DNA of 64,000 bases, from positions 13,244,501 through 13,308,500 of the forward strand of contig BSBM01000179.1 of assembly GCA_027924585.1 (NCBI GenBank), read 5' to 3'. Every line of letters begins with the position of its first letter. Within the stretch, counting starts at the first letter, position 1. The DNA comes from Larix kaempferi. Its lineage: Eukaryota; Streptophyta; Pinopsida; Pinales; Pinaceae. The notes beneath the pieces were generated by a model. The model made no database searches, had not been told where the DNA came from, and saw only the letters and a list, made by a program, of their open reading frames with translations. Both the position numbers and the translations under genes were made by a program. Positions 11,075-23,315 of this stretch are shown here, piece by piece.

Positions 11075-13429
11075 TGTGCGAGGTCAGAGACTGATGCTAC
11101 GATGGCCGAAATACATTATAAAACTCAGAAGTGGAGTGATGGAAACACAAGTGGAAAGAGTAGCTCACTCGTCATAATACAATAGTATCCCTGAATACAT
11201 GTCGGTAGTACAACAATCTGATACAATGGCCATGAATAGGTAGTACATAGTGAATACATGCCATAAGTGATCATAACCATGATCCCTCTACAGTAAGATA
11301 TGGTCTCCTGCTAAAAAGGAAACAACTGGTGCAAACTGGAGGTACAAACCGCTGATATCTGAGAGGTGATATCTCAGATGTAAAGACAAAGTCATAAGCA
11401 GCATACTGAATGCAACTATCGCCTGGGGTCTTCTACACAAGTCTTCGACGATGCAAGTCCCATCAAGTGAATAAAGGAATTGGGGTTGAACCTGATGTGA
11501 CATCGTCTGATTACCGGTCAATGATGGATACCGTTAACAGAGGCTAGATAACCCACCAATAATGAAATTGGGCATCAAGGCATAGAGTACAATCATCAGA
11601 GTGTGAATAAATGAGTTGAAGTTGAACACTAGGATGAATCCATCGATCAGGGGACATTGATGTATTCTCAAAACTGTTGATGGCGAGAGAACCTGCCACT
11701 AATGACTGCAAGCCTCAAGGTGCTCAACCGAAATCTAAGCCTCAAGTCCCAGAATAAATGGGTTGAAGTCGACGGAACGAGACTCGCTGGATGGAGGGCA
11801 TTAAGGAATCCCCCATCAACTAGGACGAGGTACCAGCTACGTTGAAAGATTTGGAAGAACTCAGGTGGAACAGACTGACTCAATAAGGATGGCCGACATG
11901 CAATAGTCAAGAAATATGAGGAGTGGCCGACACTGGTTCAGGACTTCCTTTGAACAAGAGCATGAGCAGATGGATAGAATCAGGCAGCATAGACTTGACA
12001 TAAACTGTGCAATGCGGGAGGCATTACAAAGGGCTCCATAATGACTGGAAGATTAACCAATCGGTGGAGAAAACTGAGAAACAAGTACAGCACCTAATGT
12101 CCAACTATAGACCCGACTCATAATGTATGGAGTGGAATGAATGCTATGTTCAAAGGCAACACAACAGCTGCCAACAAGAAGTAGTAACCATAATCCCGTC
12201 CGGCTTTTTGGAATATTTGATTTTCTTGGTCATTTTCATATTTGGGAAAAGCTTGAAAAAGAATAAAATTGCTTATAGTACAACAAGTGAGGGAACGAGT
12301 GTCAAATAGCGAGCAGACTAGTTCCAAGAAGTGGAACATACCTATGATCAATGCAAGGAAGTGCATGCAGGATGTGGACACTCGGGGGGGTGTTCCCTCA
12401 TGGTCAAAGGGTCATCAAATTATGAAGGGAAAATATAAGCTCTGCAGGGCTCGACAGGGAAAAGTGCTCAGGCACCAGGCTAACAATTGAGTAAGTGGGA
12501 GTCGGCACAAGGCTCAAGTAGCAAGCAGGATGATGCAATGCAATCACAACAAGATATAACTGAGGGGAGTCCTTAAGGGAGATGGCCAGCATAAGACAAA
12601 GTAGAGTATGAGTCTTTATCGCAATGTCATGGCGTAACTACGAAGGACTCCCAATCCTAAGGACAAACAACGGCATGGGCACCAGAATGCACAAAGGGGT
12701 TCTAACTAGGGTACCCATGTTCAGAAAAGCCCTACCGCAACATAACGACACTTCTATAGCAGTGTGAAGGTTCTGTGTCAGTTAAGAAGCGGGGTCGCAC
12801 CTAGGGTCTATGAAAGTGGTCAACAGATCAAATGCATAATGCACATGGAAATGGCATCTAACCTATATGCCAGGTGTGAAACGTACCTGCCGTAGGTGGG
12901 AAATGGTCCAGAACAACTTTCACCGAAGAAATCTGATTAAAAAATACTACTCCAAGACATTATATTAGTCCATAACGGCACAAAACGGTAAAAACTATAG
13001 ACAAGTGGGTCCTGAAAATTATAAATAGTAATAAAAAATTACAATTTACAATTCATTTTTACTATTCACCCATTTGGAGCTTTGTGGTTAGTTTTCACCT
13101 GAAATTTCAGTTGCCAATTCTGGGAGCTATGAGCAACCATTCATCGAACCGTCCGGAGCAGGTTGGTAGTCTCATTCATACCTTTCATTTTAATGATTTC
13201 ATTTTAATTTTCAGCAGTGGGATTTTTTGTTTGGCCAAGCCCTAAATGGCTTCAGCGCTACCCGCGGGCTATAGCTATGTGGGTCTTGGGTAGGGCAAGA
13301 TACTCATAGTCAATACACAGATTAACCACGGGTACCCGCACCTATATACAAGTTAGCCCGCGGGTACGACCTTGTAGTTGGTTTTTTTAAAAGAATTTGA
13401 CTAAAATGTTTGTTTTTCTTCACTCCAGG
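11075..13429 (-). other. Non-coding 3' part of Tat-like element
   Basis: No gene found. Mixed composition, less AT-rich than surrounding DNA. Open frames are short and without domains. Just upstream of the antisense ORF (13240-13370) the motif TACCCGCGGGCTA and its variants occur several times. A pyrimidine-rich tract ending CACTCCAG lies at 13410-13428 and could be a splice acceptor for the antisense gene. Confidence 0.4.
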
Positions 13430-14705
13430 ATGGTTCTAGAGTGGAGGGAGAGGGAGCATGACCAAGTTGATGAGGTCATGCGCAACGATGTGCAAGCACA
13501 GCAAGCATTGAAAGCATGTGGGTTGTACAAATTCTGGAGTATAGGGGGTTTGAGGGCCCAAAACCTATTACTCCGCCGCTTGATCGACTATTGGGATGTT
13601 GATGCACAGAACTTCAATCTCAATGGGAAAATCCTCACACTAGAAGTGGACGACATCTACTTCATTACCGATTTGTCCCATCGAGGTGAGGAGGCTAGTC
13701 TTCGATCTCGTACTGTGGGTGGTGGGATCACCATCCTTGAATACATAGCGCGGTATTGCCCCACAAACACACGCACGGTGGGAAGTCAAGTGCCCATCAA
13801 TGCCATAGTAAATCTAAGCATGAAGATCATTGTGGCTACCTTAGTGCAGATCACTGGATCCAAAGCTCTGCACCAGGCATCCAGGCCAGTGATTTTCTAT
13901 GCATCAAAATGCATGCAGCCTATAGTATTTGACTGGTGTACCACACTACTGGGTTCTATGAAGACCCAACTGACAGAATGCAAAGAAGGGAAGGCCAAAA
14001 ACTTCGGGTATGGGAGTATCCTATGCAGCTTCTTCTTTGAGAGGGTTCCAGGGCTTAGTTTGAGGGTGGATGTCCCTCCTCATAGTCTCCGGGATCCAGC
14101 CCTGACCTGATGGGCTGAGGTCTTGACACGACAGGGTGGTGGCCGTCTGGCATCACCATATACCGAGGAATTCTTCCATTGGTGGGACTGACAGGTCATT
14201 TCCATAGAGGACTACCCCTATGCAGGGATAGACTTCCGCCAAGATAGGGACATGCCACTCCCACCAGACGCAGCGTTCGGAGACATTGGTGAGTACTCTT
14301 TTTAGGTTTTTTGTGTATTAAATTTTTATGGAATTTTGATTATAGATGTAAATGCAAAAATATTTTTGGTGGTAGTATCATATGCTAATGGTTGATTGTT
14401 TGCTCGCAAAAAAAGGCCCAGTGAGACCTGATGGCTTCCCAAGACATGGTCGTCGGGGCAGGGGTGAGGAGGTAGGCGATGCTGTAGTAGGACACACTCT
14501 ACAGACCTTGCGGTGCAACCTCACATGGATGGTTGCTAGGGTTCCACAGATAGAGGTGGCGAGACTACCTGAGGCCATGCAGCGCCAAGTAGTGGGGGTT
14601 CTGGGAGACTGGGTGCGGCTACTGCAGTAGGTAGCCAATGCAGTTCAGTATTTCTACGAGACACATCCTGTCGAGGCAGCAGCTAGGCCTCCTCGTAGGG
14701 AGTAG
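13430..14705 (+). pseudogene. Antisense extra ORF (aORF), plant-mobile-domain-like, probably spliced
   Basis: The plus-strand frame from ATG 13430 reads MVLEWREREHDQVDEVMR, LYKFWSIGGLRAQ and DIYFITDLSHRGEE. This style resembles the plant mobile domain type proteins carried as antisense ORFs by some Tat-group elements (family knowledge; assignment from memory of the pattern, not a search). It has stops at 14108 and 14189. A donor GTGAGT at 14289 and an acceptor ending at 14415 restore the frame with a 127-bp intron, continuing into PVRPDGFPRHGRRGRG and ending at 14705, with one more stop at 14628. This would give about 380 residues. All three internal stops are TGA or TAG and can be explained by C-to-T changes. 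It is transcribed opposite to the element. Start is uncertain: an acceptor-like CACTCCAG immediately precedes the ATG. Confidence 0.6.
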
Positions 14706-14710
14706 ATATC

Positions 14711-15400
14711 TCAGGATCTCATTTTTGTATCGATATGTATATTTTTGAGGGCTATGGGCTCTAGTTTTGTATGACACCACCATTTTTGGACATATTTATA
14801 TATATAAAACTTTGGTTCTCTGGTTCTACTATGTGTGTGAGTGGACAACGTAGTGCCCCCAGCAAGGGTAGTGCCCCTAGTGGGTATATTATGGCTAACA
14901 CCGTGACTAGTGCCAGCATGACTACCAAACGTATTGGAAGGTTCATCTCTACTATAACTCGGCATACCAAAAGAGAGTGTTGTTGGGTTGATCGTAGGAC
15001 CAGTGTCGTCATGTAACTCTAGCATCCTGTGTCTATAACTGCATGGAAACAAAGGAACAAATGGATCATCCTGTTCTTTGTCCTCGGGTAAGGTTGGCAT
15101 TCCGTAAAGATAATTATCTGGATTCGAAGGATCGAATAGATCTCGTTCAAGTGGATTAGGCCAAATAGAACCAGGTTGAGTCTCCGGTGGATTGCCTCCC
15201 CACTCCTCACGAGGAGTATGGGGATCAAAGGTGTGGTCAACTCTACCCAATGGATTCGAAGGTCTTTCCTTAGTATTAGAATGTGTAGTAGTCATGACGT
15301 CTTGGACATATGTCTCGTAAGAATCCGAAGACTTAGAGGGAGCCCTCCGGCGTCCTCTGGCAACACGGCGTGAAACCTCGGCTGGCTTTAAACCATCCAA
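14711..15400 (-). CDS. Sense-strand ORF of Tat-like element, unknown function
   Basis: A 229-codon frame in the element's own orientation, the first coding region after its PBS and leader. The N-terminus is basic (RRVARGRRRAPSKSS). The middle is rich in P, D, N and G (HTPREEWGGNPPETQPGS), and there are many S/T/H residues towards the end. It lacks a recognisable Retrotrans_gag core or CCHC knuckle. It may be a rapidly evolving or truncated gag, or a chance opening. Upstream of the ATG the same frame continues past one stop, so the true start is unclear. It ends only a few bases from the end of the convergent antisense ORF. Confidence 0.4.
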   Translation of the reverse strand: MDGLKPAEVSRRVARGRRRAPSKSSDSYETYVQDVMTTTHSNTKERPSNPLGRVDHTFDPHTPREEWGGNPPETQPGSIWPNPLERDLFDPSNPDNYLYGMPTLPEDKEQDDPFVPLFPCSYRHRMLELHDDTGPTINPTTLSFGMPSYSRDEPSNTFGSHAGTSHGVSHNIPTRGTTLAGGTTLSTHTHSRTREPKFYIYKYVQKWWCHTKLEPIALKNIHIDTKMRS

Positions 15401-17065
15401 CCGACGCGATCATCGGAGAGTAGGGCTCCGCGCCACGATATCTTCAGAGAGAATATATAATCAAAACGTCCCCTAAAGGACAACTATCGATAAAAAACAG
15501 TAAATCAAAAGCACACGCCTAGAGAAACTACAACCAAGAGCAGACAAACAGAGTGGCTAAATGAGCTCCCAACACTAGAGCCAGTATGTCTCGCCTAGGA
15601 GAGGCTTGAGACTCCCAAACTGTAGCTGGAGGTAACAGAATCAGTTATAGAGACACCCAGGCTTCACTGCGTGTACAGGGTCAAGTCCACTACACAAACA
15701 CAACTATGCTGTCCAATCCCTATTTGACTCAGGACACAAACAGCATAACCATTCCAAGTACCCTGTGTGATACCTAGGTAAGGAAACTATGGTCACCATA
15801 ATATAACCAATTCTTAGGGGGACAGTCGTAGGTGGGATCCGTTGTATGGCCAAGGTAGCTAATCCCGAAGCACAGGAGGATGAACATCTGGTACCCCAAG
15901 ATACGAACAAATCCTAGAAATATCTCCCACGTTCAGCCGGTATCAGGGGGATATCCCTTCAACCAACCTCCCGTGACCTCGTGCTTAACTCTGGCTTGAG
16001 TAGAGCTTCCTGAGAACACCGATCTATACCATGGATTCCTCCACTCCCTGGTCAGACACCTAATGTTTCGTCTAGTAGTCTTGGATTGTTAACTCACAAT
16101 GATCTATTCCAAGACTCTAAACATATGCTAGTTGGTGTACCCTATAAATAAAATCGGTCTAATCAATTTTAAGATTAAGCGTTAATTTTAATGGTTGTGA
16201 TTACTCAAGGGATATGATCGTGAAACTAGTGATGTGTAAGACTCAATAGTATGCAATAATCGTCAAATCCTATACTCATCTATCCAATGAAAACAATGCC
16301 CCTAATATGCACAATCAAACCAACGATTTCGAAATAAATATGCAATCCTTTTATATTTTTCAATGCACAATCAGAATCTAAATGAAGACAGAAAGCACTC
16401 AATGCAAGATGCAATACATAAAAGCAAATTATTATTTTTTTTGTATTTTCTCTTATAAACGAAAGGAAAATGCAAAAACTATATGTATTTTTTTTTGTAT
16501 TTTTCAATATATGGAAATGAAAAATGCAAGCAAAATCCTACTATCTAGTCCCTGATATGCCAAGGAGATCACTAAGACAACCAAGTAGATACCAAATAGT
16601 AAGACTCAGCCAAAGGAATGAGCTCAAAAGGAAAAAACCAACAAGGCTAAATCCAAAGATGGGTAAAAAAACCAACAAGGCTCAACCAAGAGAAACAAAG
16701 AGTTCTGGTCACAACCAAGGCATGGAATAGTCAAGAAACAGGCCAACAAAGACTCAAGATCAACCAAAACCAACCCAGCAACAACCAAAGGTCATAAACC
16801 AAGAAAAGGTAGAGTTCTACGCTACTGTCGAAGTAATACCTGCAGGTACCCGCGAGAAAAAGAGTAAACAAAGGTGGGTATACGCGAGCAGAGCTAAGCT
16901 AGCCCACAAGTGAGGAAAGGCAAATTGGCAAACAGAGAGTCCAATGGCTCAGAAAAAGCAAGTTTTCTATAGTGTATCTCAACGGCAGATAAGTGACACA
17001 GAGATTCAACAAACAACAACTCTAATTATGGATTAATGCTCAAAAAATCCCCAAGGTGGATGTCT
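15401..17065 (-). other. Leader region of Tat-like element
   Basis: No gene seen. Contains an A/T run near 16430-16500, an A/C-rich stretch with repeated AACCAACAAGGCT at about 16637-16790, and further copies of the GTACCCGCG motif near 16850. In element sense this is the region between PBS and first ORF. Confidence 0.4.
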
Positions 17066-17083
17066 TCCCCAGTGGAGTCGCCA
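17066..17083 (-). other. Primer-binding site of Tat-like element
   Basis: TGGCGACTCCACTGGGGA on the minus strand, 6 nt from the LTR end. This form is seen next to the 5' LTR of plant Tat/Ogre-type elements (family knowledge). The exact tRNA was not determined. Confidence 0.7.
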
Positions 17084-17089
17084 TTTCTA

Positions 17090-18013
17090 TGTTGGAGAAA
17101 ACTCACTATGGCTTGGGTATACCACAACAGACAGATGACTACCAGAAATCAACTCAATTCTCAGAACTATGCTATATAAATGACAATGGTAAGATAATGA
17201 AGAAGATAACCAACCTTGATCCAAACGTTTGATGTAGATCCCCGTTGGAGCTTTTCAATCTGTGCACTTGAATATGCAAATTAGTCTTGACAGCCAATAT
17301 ACAACGAGTACATATAATATATAAACGGCAGTAACATCATCAATAGCAATGGTCCGTGATATAACAAGTAAATGCAACCCAATGTAAGATAAACAACATT
17401 TACAACATTAATGGACGAGAATATGAGTATTTCTATTAATAAACAAGAAGAAGTACAAAGTGATACGACCTCTTGCCGGCAACCAATCTGAACCAAGATC
17501 TGGATCAATCCACTTGTGCCTTCACCACTTCAATCCTCTATGAATGGAAAACTCAAACTAGATAGGAGTTTGGAAGGTGAACATAAAGGGTTCACAACTA
17601 CAAGGATCAATGAGTGTAGACTCAATATAGGGAAAAAATCCACTAGAGTTCTCTTGCTCTTCTTTCTCCTCTCGTCCATAATACATACGTGCTCAATATA
17701 TAGTCCTCTCAACGGTAAGTGAAACGACACATCGAGACGTTACTTGGGCAGATGGAGAGCCAAAGGTCACCCAATGACCGCTTTTTGGGAGTAAAAAGTA
17801 ATAAACTAGTGGTTTTTACCATTTTACTTGATACCCGTGGGCTATAGTGATGCAACTCGTGGTTACACTTGCTATAGTGATGTGACAAGCAGGTCAGAGG
17901 AAAAATGAGGAAATAGTATGTCTGAAGGATATAAAGTGGATCTAAGTCAGTGAAATGGATCCTACAGGACAAAGAATGTTGATGCTCACAAGGTGGAAGA
18001 TTACGTTGTAACA
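17090..18013 (-). repeat. 5' LTR (element sense) of Tat-like element
   Basis: Partner of 10138-11062, with the same TGTTGGAG...GTTGTAACA ends on the plus strand. It is followed by ATATTTG, identical to the seven bases before the other LTR. Confidence 0.85.
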
Positions 18014-18640
18014 ATATTTGAGTAATTAGCTTATCCAAATGAATATCAATGGCCACCCACCTATTTCACTAGCTCAAAATAGTTTATCCAGTTTGGCAGT
18101 TTTTTTAGGGATTTTTACGTCCCAAAATGCTTGGGGCTATTTTGAGGCCCTAAAAGGAATTGTTTTGGTGATGCCACAGTCCAGTTCTATCCAAAGGAAG
18201 GATTGGACCGGAGAAATGTGTACTTCTTGGTAAGACCTTTCCAATGGGCTATTGTGTGCTCTAAATGAATATCGTATGCAAAATGTATGCCCTCGAGAAG
18301 ATGACACCTCAAATAACCACCTAAGGGCTTGCAAACCTTTTTATGGTTCATCTCCTAGGGTTAGGTTTTTGGATGTTTCGGTTTTTTTCCCTCATGCTTA
18401 TGATAAAAAATTCTTCGGACTCCTTTTGTAATCAGTTGGTGATGAATGAGCATAGGTGCTACATCTCTTCTCAGAGATATAGCTACCACGATTCTAATTG
18501 ATTTTATTTTATAGTCTATCACTATTTCATTCATTTAATAGAATTTGAGTTTAATGTATCACTATGTTCCTTGCAATATAAGTTTGTATATGTGATTCTA
18601 TATATTCCTTTTAATTTCATTCTCACATAAACCTGGATCA
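18014..18640 (+). other. Possible LTR end upstream of a Ty3 gag remnant
   Basis: A PBS-like TGGTATCATATC occurs at 18642, one base after ...CCTGGATCA, and a Ty3 gag starts 40 bp later. The preceding sequence may therefore be the end of a 5' LTR. No partner LTR was found. A 64-codon open frame at 18039-18233 has no recognisable domain. Confidence 0.35.
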
Positions 18641-18680
18641 ATGGTATCATATCAATCTACTCTCTGTTGTTTCTGAACAC

Positions 18681-19458
18681 ATGTCCTCAACAAGATCAAG
18701 ATATCGAGAGTTGGGTGTTAAACTAGTTGAGCTTGAGAGAGACCACCCTCGACATCCCAAATCACCTCCCATGGCTGATGGAAAGATATATTATGGAGTA
18801 GGATATCCTATCAAGATGTTGCTCGAGGAATCCCTCGCGCAGCAGAGGAATGAGATGATAGAAAAATTTTCCCTGATATTTCAATAGATTCTAATAGCAA
18901 CGAAAGGGTCATCAAGTAGTCACTTTGGAGGAGCCAAACCCTTCAAGGTACAAGTTAAATTTGATATCCCTTTATTTGAAGGACATATCAATGTTGATGC
19001 CCTAGATAAATGGTTGAGTCTGCTAAAAGGGTATTTCTTTGTCCATAATTTTTCCAACGGGGGAAATATCACCTTTGCACTCCTTAAGGTTGTCCCTCGT
19101 GTCAAAAATTGGTGGGGAACTTATTATGAGAAAAACTTAATAGAGGAAATTGGAATTTTTTAGGCCAATCCCACTTCGGACTCTTTTATAGATGTTGTTA
19201 AGGAATAATATTACCCTATGGGAAACTATGATGACCAATACACGAGATAGACTACACTGTGTCAAGAGAGAGACCAAACACTGTTGGAGTTTACAAATAA
19301 CTTCCATGACTTGTGCACCAAGTTGGATATCAGAGAATATGAGCGGAAACTGGTTCTAAAATACTGTGGGGAACTACTTAGGTACACCCAAACCAAAATA
19401 GATTTTATGGACATCTGTTATAACCAAAATTGGCACTTCTCCATCTATGATGACACTT
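18681..19458 (+). pseudogene. Ty3 gag remnant
   Basis: The frame starting at ATG 18681 continues in one register for about 260 codons, with stops after 18884 and at three or four later positions. Motifs fit a Retrotrans_gag core: IPLFEGHINVDALDKWL, then VKNWWGTYYEKN, FIDVVKE and YYPMGN, then LLEFTNNFHDL. The gag packages element RNA. No protease or RT follows. The upstream PBS-like site supports this being the 5' end of a decayed element. Confidence 0.65.
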
Positions 19459-20098
19459 GAATGTTGATGCTCTCATGACTACACTTCATGAAACTACTCT
19501 TGGTCACACAAAATGACACTATGAATGGAAGAGCCATAATTTGGTGCTCACTAAGGTGGCATTAACTTATTCATTAATTGTCTAGTAGTTAGGGAGCTTT
19601 TGACCTTAGGTGGAGACCAAAACACCCCCTGAAAATCCCTCAAAATGACATTTTTAGCCTATTTTTTCACCCACACGCATCTTCACTTGGATCACCTATG
19701 CGTAGTGCGCACCTTTCCCTTGTTTGACATGCGTGTGCCTTTAAATATTCCAAAAAATATAAAAAATCTTGAATTTGGTGTAGTTTGGGTGGTTTTGGAA
19801 ACCTCCTCCTTGATTATGACTACTCCCTCCTCGATCAAACCATCTCCTTCCACTATAAAAGAAAGCGAGATGGGCCATCAGAGGGATTCTTAGCCCAAGT
19901 ATTGTTGTGCTAGAGAAATTATAACCCTCTTTCCCTTTCCATTTATGCCCTAGTTTCTATCAAACCCTAATGCATCTAAGTTGTGGTTGGGATTCTTGGA
20001 GAACAGAAGCAGGAGACCTTGAATCAAGGTCTCATGAGGTGCTTGAATAAAAGGAAGGTAACTTAATACTTGCTTAAAGAATTAATGATTGCATAGAC
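19459..20098. other. Unassigned DNA left of the Tekay-like insertion
   Basis: No gene recognised. It continues after the insertion at 38496. The last five bases TAGAC pair with TAAAC after the right LTR as a slightly mutated target duplication. Confidence 0.4.
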
Positions 20099-23000
20099 TG
20101 TAACACCCCACAAATAATAATATTTTTATTTCTGCTAGAAAACAATAATTAAAAACAATTATTATTATTTTTATTATTTTTTACTGAAAAGTCAAAAATA
20201 GAACAATTTGTATTGAGAATACTTTTATTTTAATAAAATATAATAAAGGAGGGGAACAAGAATGGATATAGTTGTTGAAGAGTGTTTGTTGAACTACAAG
20301 AGGAAAAGGACAAATGGCTGAAGCTGTTATAGATGCAGGAGGCATCATCCCTAAAAATAAGGTCACCACTCCTAGTTGAGTGCTAAAGAGAAGGAGGCTC
20401 ATAAATGACCAAGTCCTAGGAAAAATACTAGAAATAGTATGTCCATGAGTAGCAAGAGGCTAGCATTGGTCAGGGATTGATATTTTCAATGCAAGAGATG
20501 CAGCATTGAGGAGATTTTGCTCTTGTAGTTCAGAAAACAGGCTCGGGCGTTCTGGAGCTTGACTGCTCTAGGAGTTGGTTGGGTGGAACAACGAACCCAT
20601 TCTTATTTTCCCAACTTTGGTGCCAGGTTCTAGTCATATACTGTAGAGTATATTTAAAATCATTGTAATGCACTGTATTTTAAATTTGAATCGTTCTATA
20701 CTTCATTTTTGTTTAGGATTTCTTTATTTAAATTATAGAATCGTCATAGTTAATACTTGTTTAGATCCATGAGAGAATCTAGGTTAGTATAGTGAATTGA
20801 TAATTCTATTATAGCAATGGATTTAACTTAAAATACCATAGTAACCGAATACAGGGTGAATCGCACATGTTTTATTTTCCCATGTTTATCAGTCATTTAT
20901 ATTTACAAATAGACTAAATCATCTTTGAACGAGATTCGACAAGTGATTATAGAAACTTCTCAGAAAACAGAGTACACGTACTAAAACTCATCATTGTTTC
21001 CAGCATCAAAGTAAAATAATTATATAAAATTCAAACGATAGATTACCATTATTACAATCAATAGGATTTCTAGGGTTAGGCAAAATGACTGATTGAAATG
21101 CACAATTAAATCTAGTAACATCATTATAGAAACTTATTCATGCGGTGTAGCACAATTGAAATTACTGGTTCCAAACCCTAACCTTTTTAGAAACAAGAAT
21201 ACGAACTCAACCATAATCAAAAGTAATTTTTGAAACAATTGCAAGTTGAGCCGAAGAGGGCTCTCTACTTGAATACAAATAGATTGATAAAATCCTAAAA
21301 CCCATTGGAATAAATCCTTCACAACTTTAACCTTTCCATTTTCACATTTTAAACTATCCACCAAGTTGCAAACTCGCAAGGGTTTTCCAAACTAAATATT
21401 TAAGGGATAAACCCTGTTACATAAAGATTTGAATGCATTCACCATGATCACGGAATATGCCCAGTTTTAGGGATAAATACTTAATACTTTTATTTTTAAA
21501 ACAGATTTAACAGTCACCCTACATATAGAGCAGGCGTATCCATTAAGTGAAAAGATTAACTTTTGCAACATCGCAATATCAAAACATAAAGATAAGAAAC
21601 AAAGTCATCATATTAACCAGTGAAGCCAACATCTCATAAACCTAAAGATAGAAGATCAACATAGAAAATTCCAGGTGGTCATCCAATTCTTATACAAGCA
21701 TGTAAAATCATAATCGTTGTAAGCCAAAAATATATATATATATATACATCGACGCGAATTCAAGTCTTTACAATTAAAATCATTCAAAACAAGATCTAGA
21801 ACAATATTTATACATTGGTCGAAACCCCAATTTGGGCATTAAATCCATAAGCGGTTATAAATAACCCTAAAGTACAAACTTCTCTTCAACCATAAAACAA
21901 CTCTGTTGGAGGTTACAAATTATAACTGTAGATCTTCACAAGCTAAATCATTCTTCGGTTTTTATCCAAGATATCAAACATAACCAGCAAGCTCAAGCAC
22001 TGCCACAAACGTGTAAATAGGAGCTGACAAGGGAACCAGAAAACAAGGTCCAAGGCTTACCTTGGAAGTCAAACACCGGGTCTCTCTACATCCACCCTTA
22101 CATGCTATTCACAAACTAGGAGTGCATGAGAACCCTCCTGTCGAACAAATGCACATCAGTTATAGGTTAAAAACGTATAAAGTTCCAAATCGAAAGAATT
22201 AGACAAACATGCTTAGAAGACAACCTTACCTCAGTAAATGTGATTGCAGCCGAAACCAAAAAGTCGTCTGGAGTTCCACAACGTAGCTAGCATGGTCAAG
22301 AGTATCTTAGGACTTTTCGTGGTCAAATCTCAGCACAAAGAAGGTGCAGGATTGCCATGGAAACCGAGCGAGAGATGAGCTCTCCTACTCCCATGCAAAG
22401 AACCATCAATGATTCAAAACCCAGCGAGAGTTTAGCCTTCTGTCTCATGAAATGTGATGTTCATGTGCCAGCATCAATGAACTAGCTACCTCCCACTTTA
22501 ATTGAATGGTTCACCCACTTTGTATAGTGTGTCACCCATGATTTATGTTCCTCTCCTTTTAGCATTTTTTCCACCACCTTGGTCATTCACGCATACATGG
22601 CATTGTTAATTTTATTACAACACTAGGGATTAAAGACTCTTAGTCTAGGTCATGTCCCCCATAGGTGAGCTAGGTCACTTTAATGACTTACAAGTATTTT
22701 ACTAAGCAGTTTGTACTTTGACACTTTTATGAAACCATGACCTTGTTTAACCTTTCATGTTGGAGGCACAAACCTGTAACCTATGCAAAAGAATCAACAT
22801 GCTTTAGCTTCATAAGCTAAGTAAGCCTCGGGCCTGCTCGAGGAATCGCTTATCGCATAATAAGAAAATAACCACATTCAGTTAAGTAAGTCACCATAAA
22901 TGCTTTGACATGACCCTTAAAAATATCAATGCAGATGCTAAAAACAAGTTGACATGCTTTGTTACGAAATAATGAGTTCATAAACATATTAATAGGTCTA

Positions 23001-23158
23001 GATTTATTTTAACAAATACAACATCATTAAACAGAAGACTATTCAATGATAATGTGTGTCGTCATTAGGAGGTGCACAAATAATTTTTACCTAGTAATTC
23101 TATCTTTTGTACCGTACGGATTTTTTTTTTTAATTTTGTGAATTTGAGGGTTATTACA
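20099..23158 (+). repeat. 5' LTR of Tekay-like element
   Basis: Collinear with 35428-38495 over its full length, with scattered substitutions and small indels. No long open frame. Contains a short TA repeat near 21728. Confidence 0.95.
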
Positions 23159-23160
23159 TA

Positions 23161-23175
23161 TGGTATCAAAGTTAT
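23161..23175 (+). other. Primer-binding site, tRNA-Met-like
   Basis: TGGTATCAAAGTTATG two bases after the LTR end resembles the iMet PBS TGGTATCAGAGC with substitutions after position 8. Confidence 0.65.
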
Positions 23176-23315
23176 GTTACAGCACTTGGCCTGAATCAGC
23201 TCAAAACATTTCCGCTATTGTTATGAATTATAAACTAATGATATACTTATTTGTATGTGTTTAAAATTTTACTAATTCCAGGGATTAGAAGACAAATTGT
23301 GTTGTTCATGAAGAA

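Larger units (their letters stand above)
10138..18013 (-). mobile_element. Non-autonomous Tat-like LTR retrotransposon with antisense ORF
   Basis: Two direct repeats of about 925 bp (10138-11062 and 17090-18013) with TG...CA ends flank 6.0 kb. Orientation is minus: a PBS-like sequence, TGGCGACTCCACTGGGGA on the minus strand, lies 6 nt inside the right LTR, and a polypurine tract AGGGGGCATC abuts the left LTR. Both flanks read ATATTTG. The PBS and the presence of an antisense extra ORF match the Tat group of plant Ty3 elements (family knowledge). No protease, RT, RNase H or integrase could be found in any frame, so the element depended on another for movement. It carries an antisense spliced-looking ORF (13430-14705) and a sense ORF of unknown function (14711-15400). 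Confidence 0.75.

Noticed and set aside
22060-22450. Possible gene in the Tekay-like LTR because the same sequence recurs at 37400-37780
   Set aside because: The recurrence is the other LTR; no open frame is shared.
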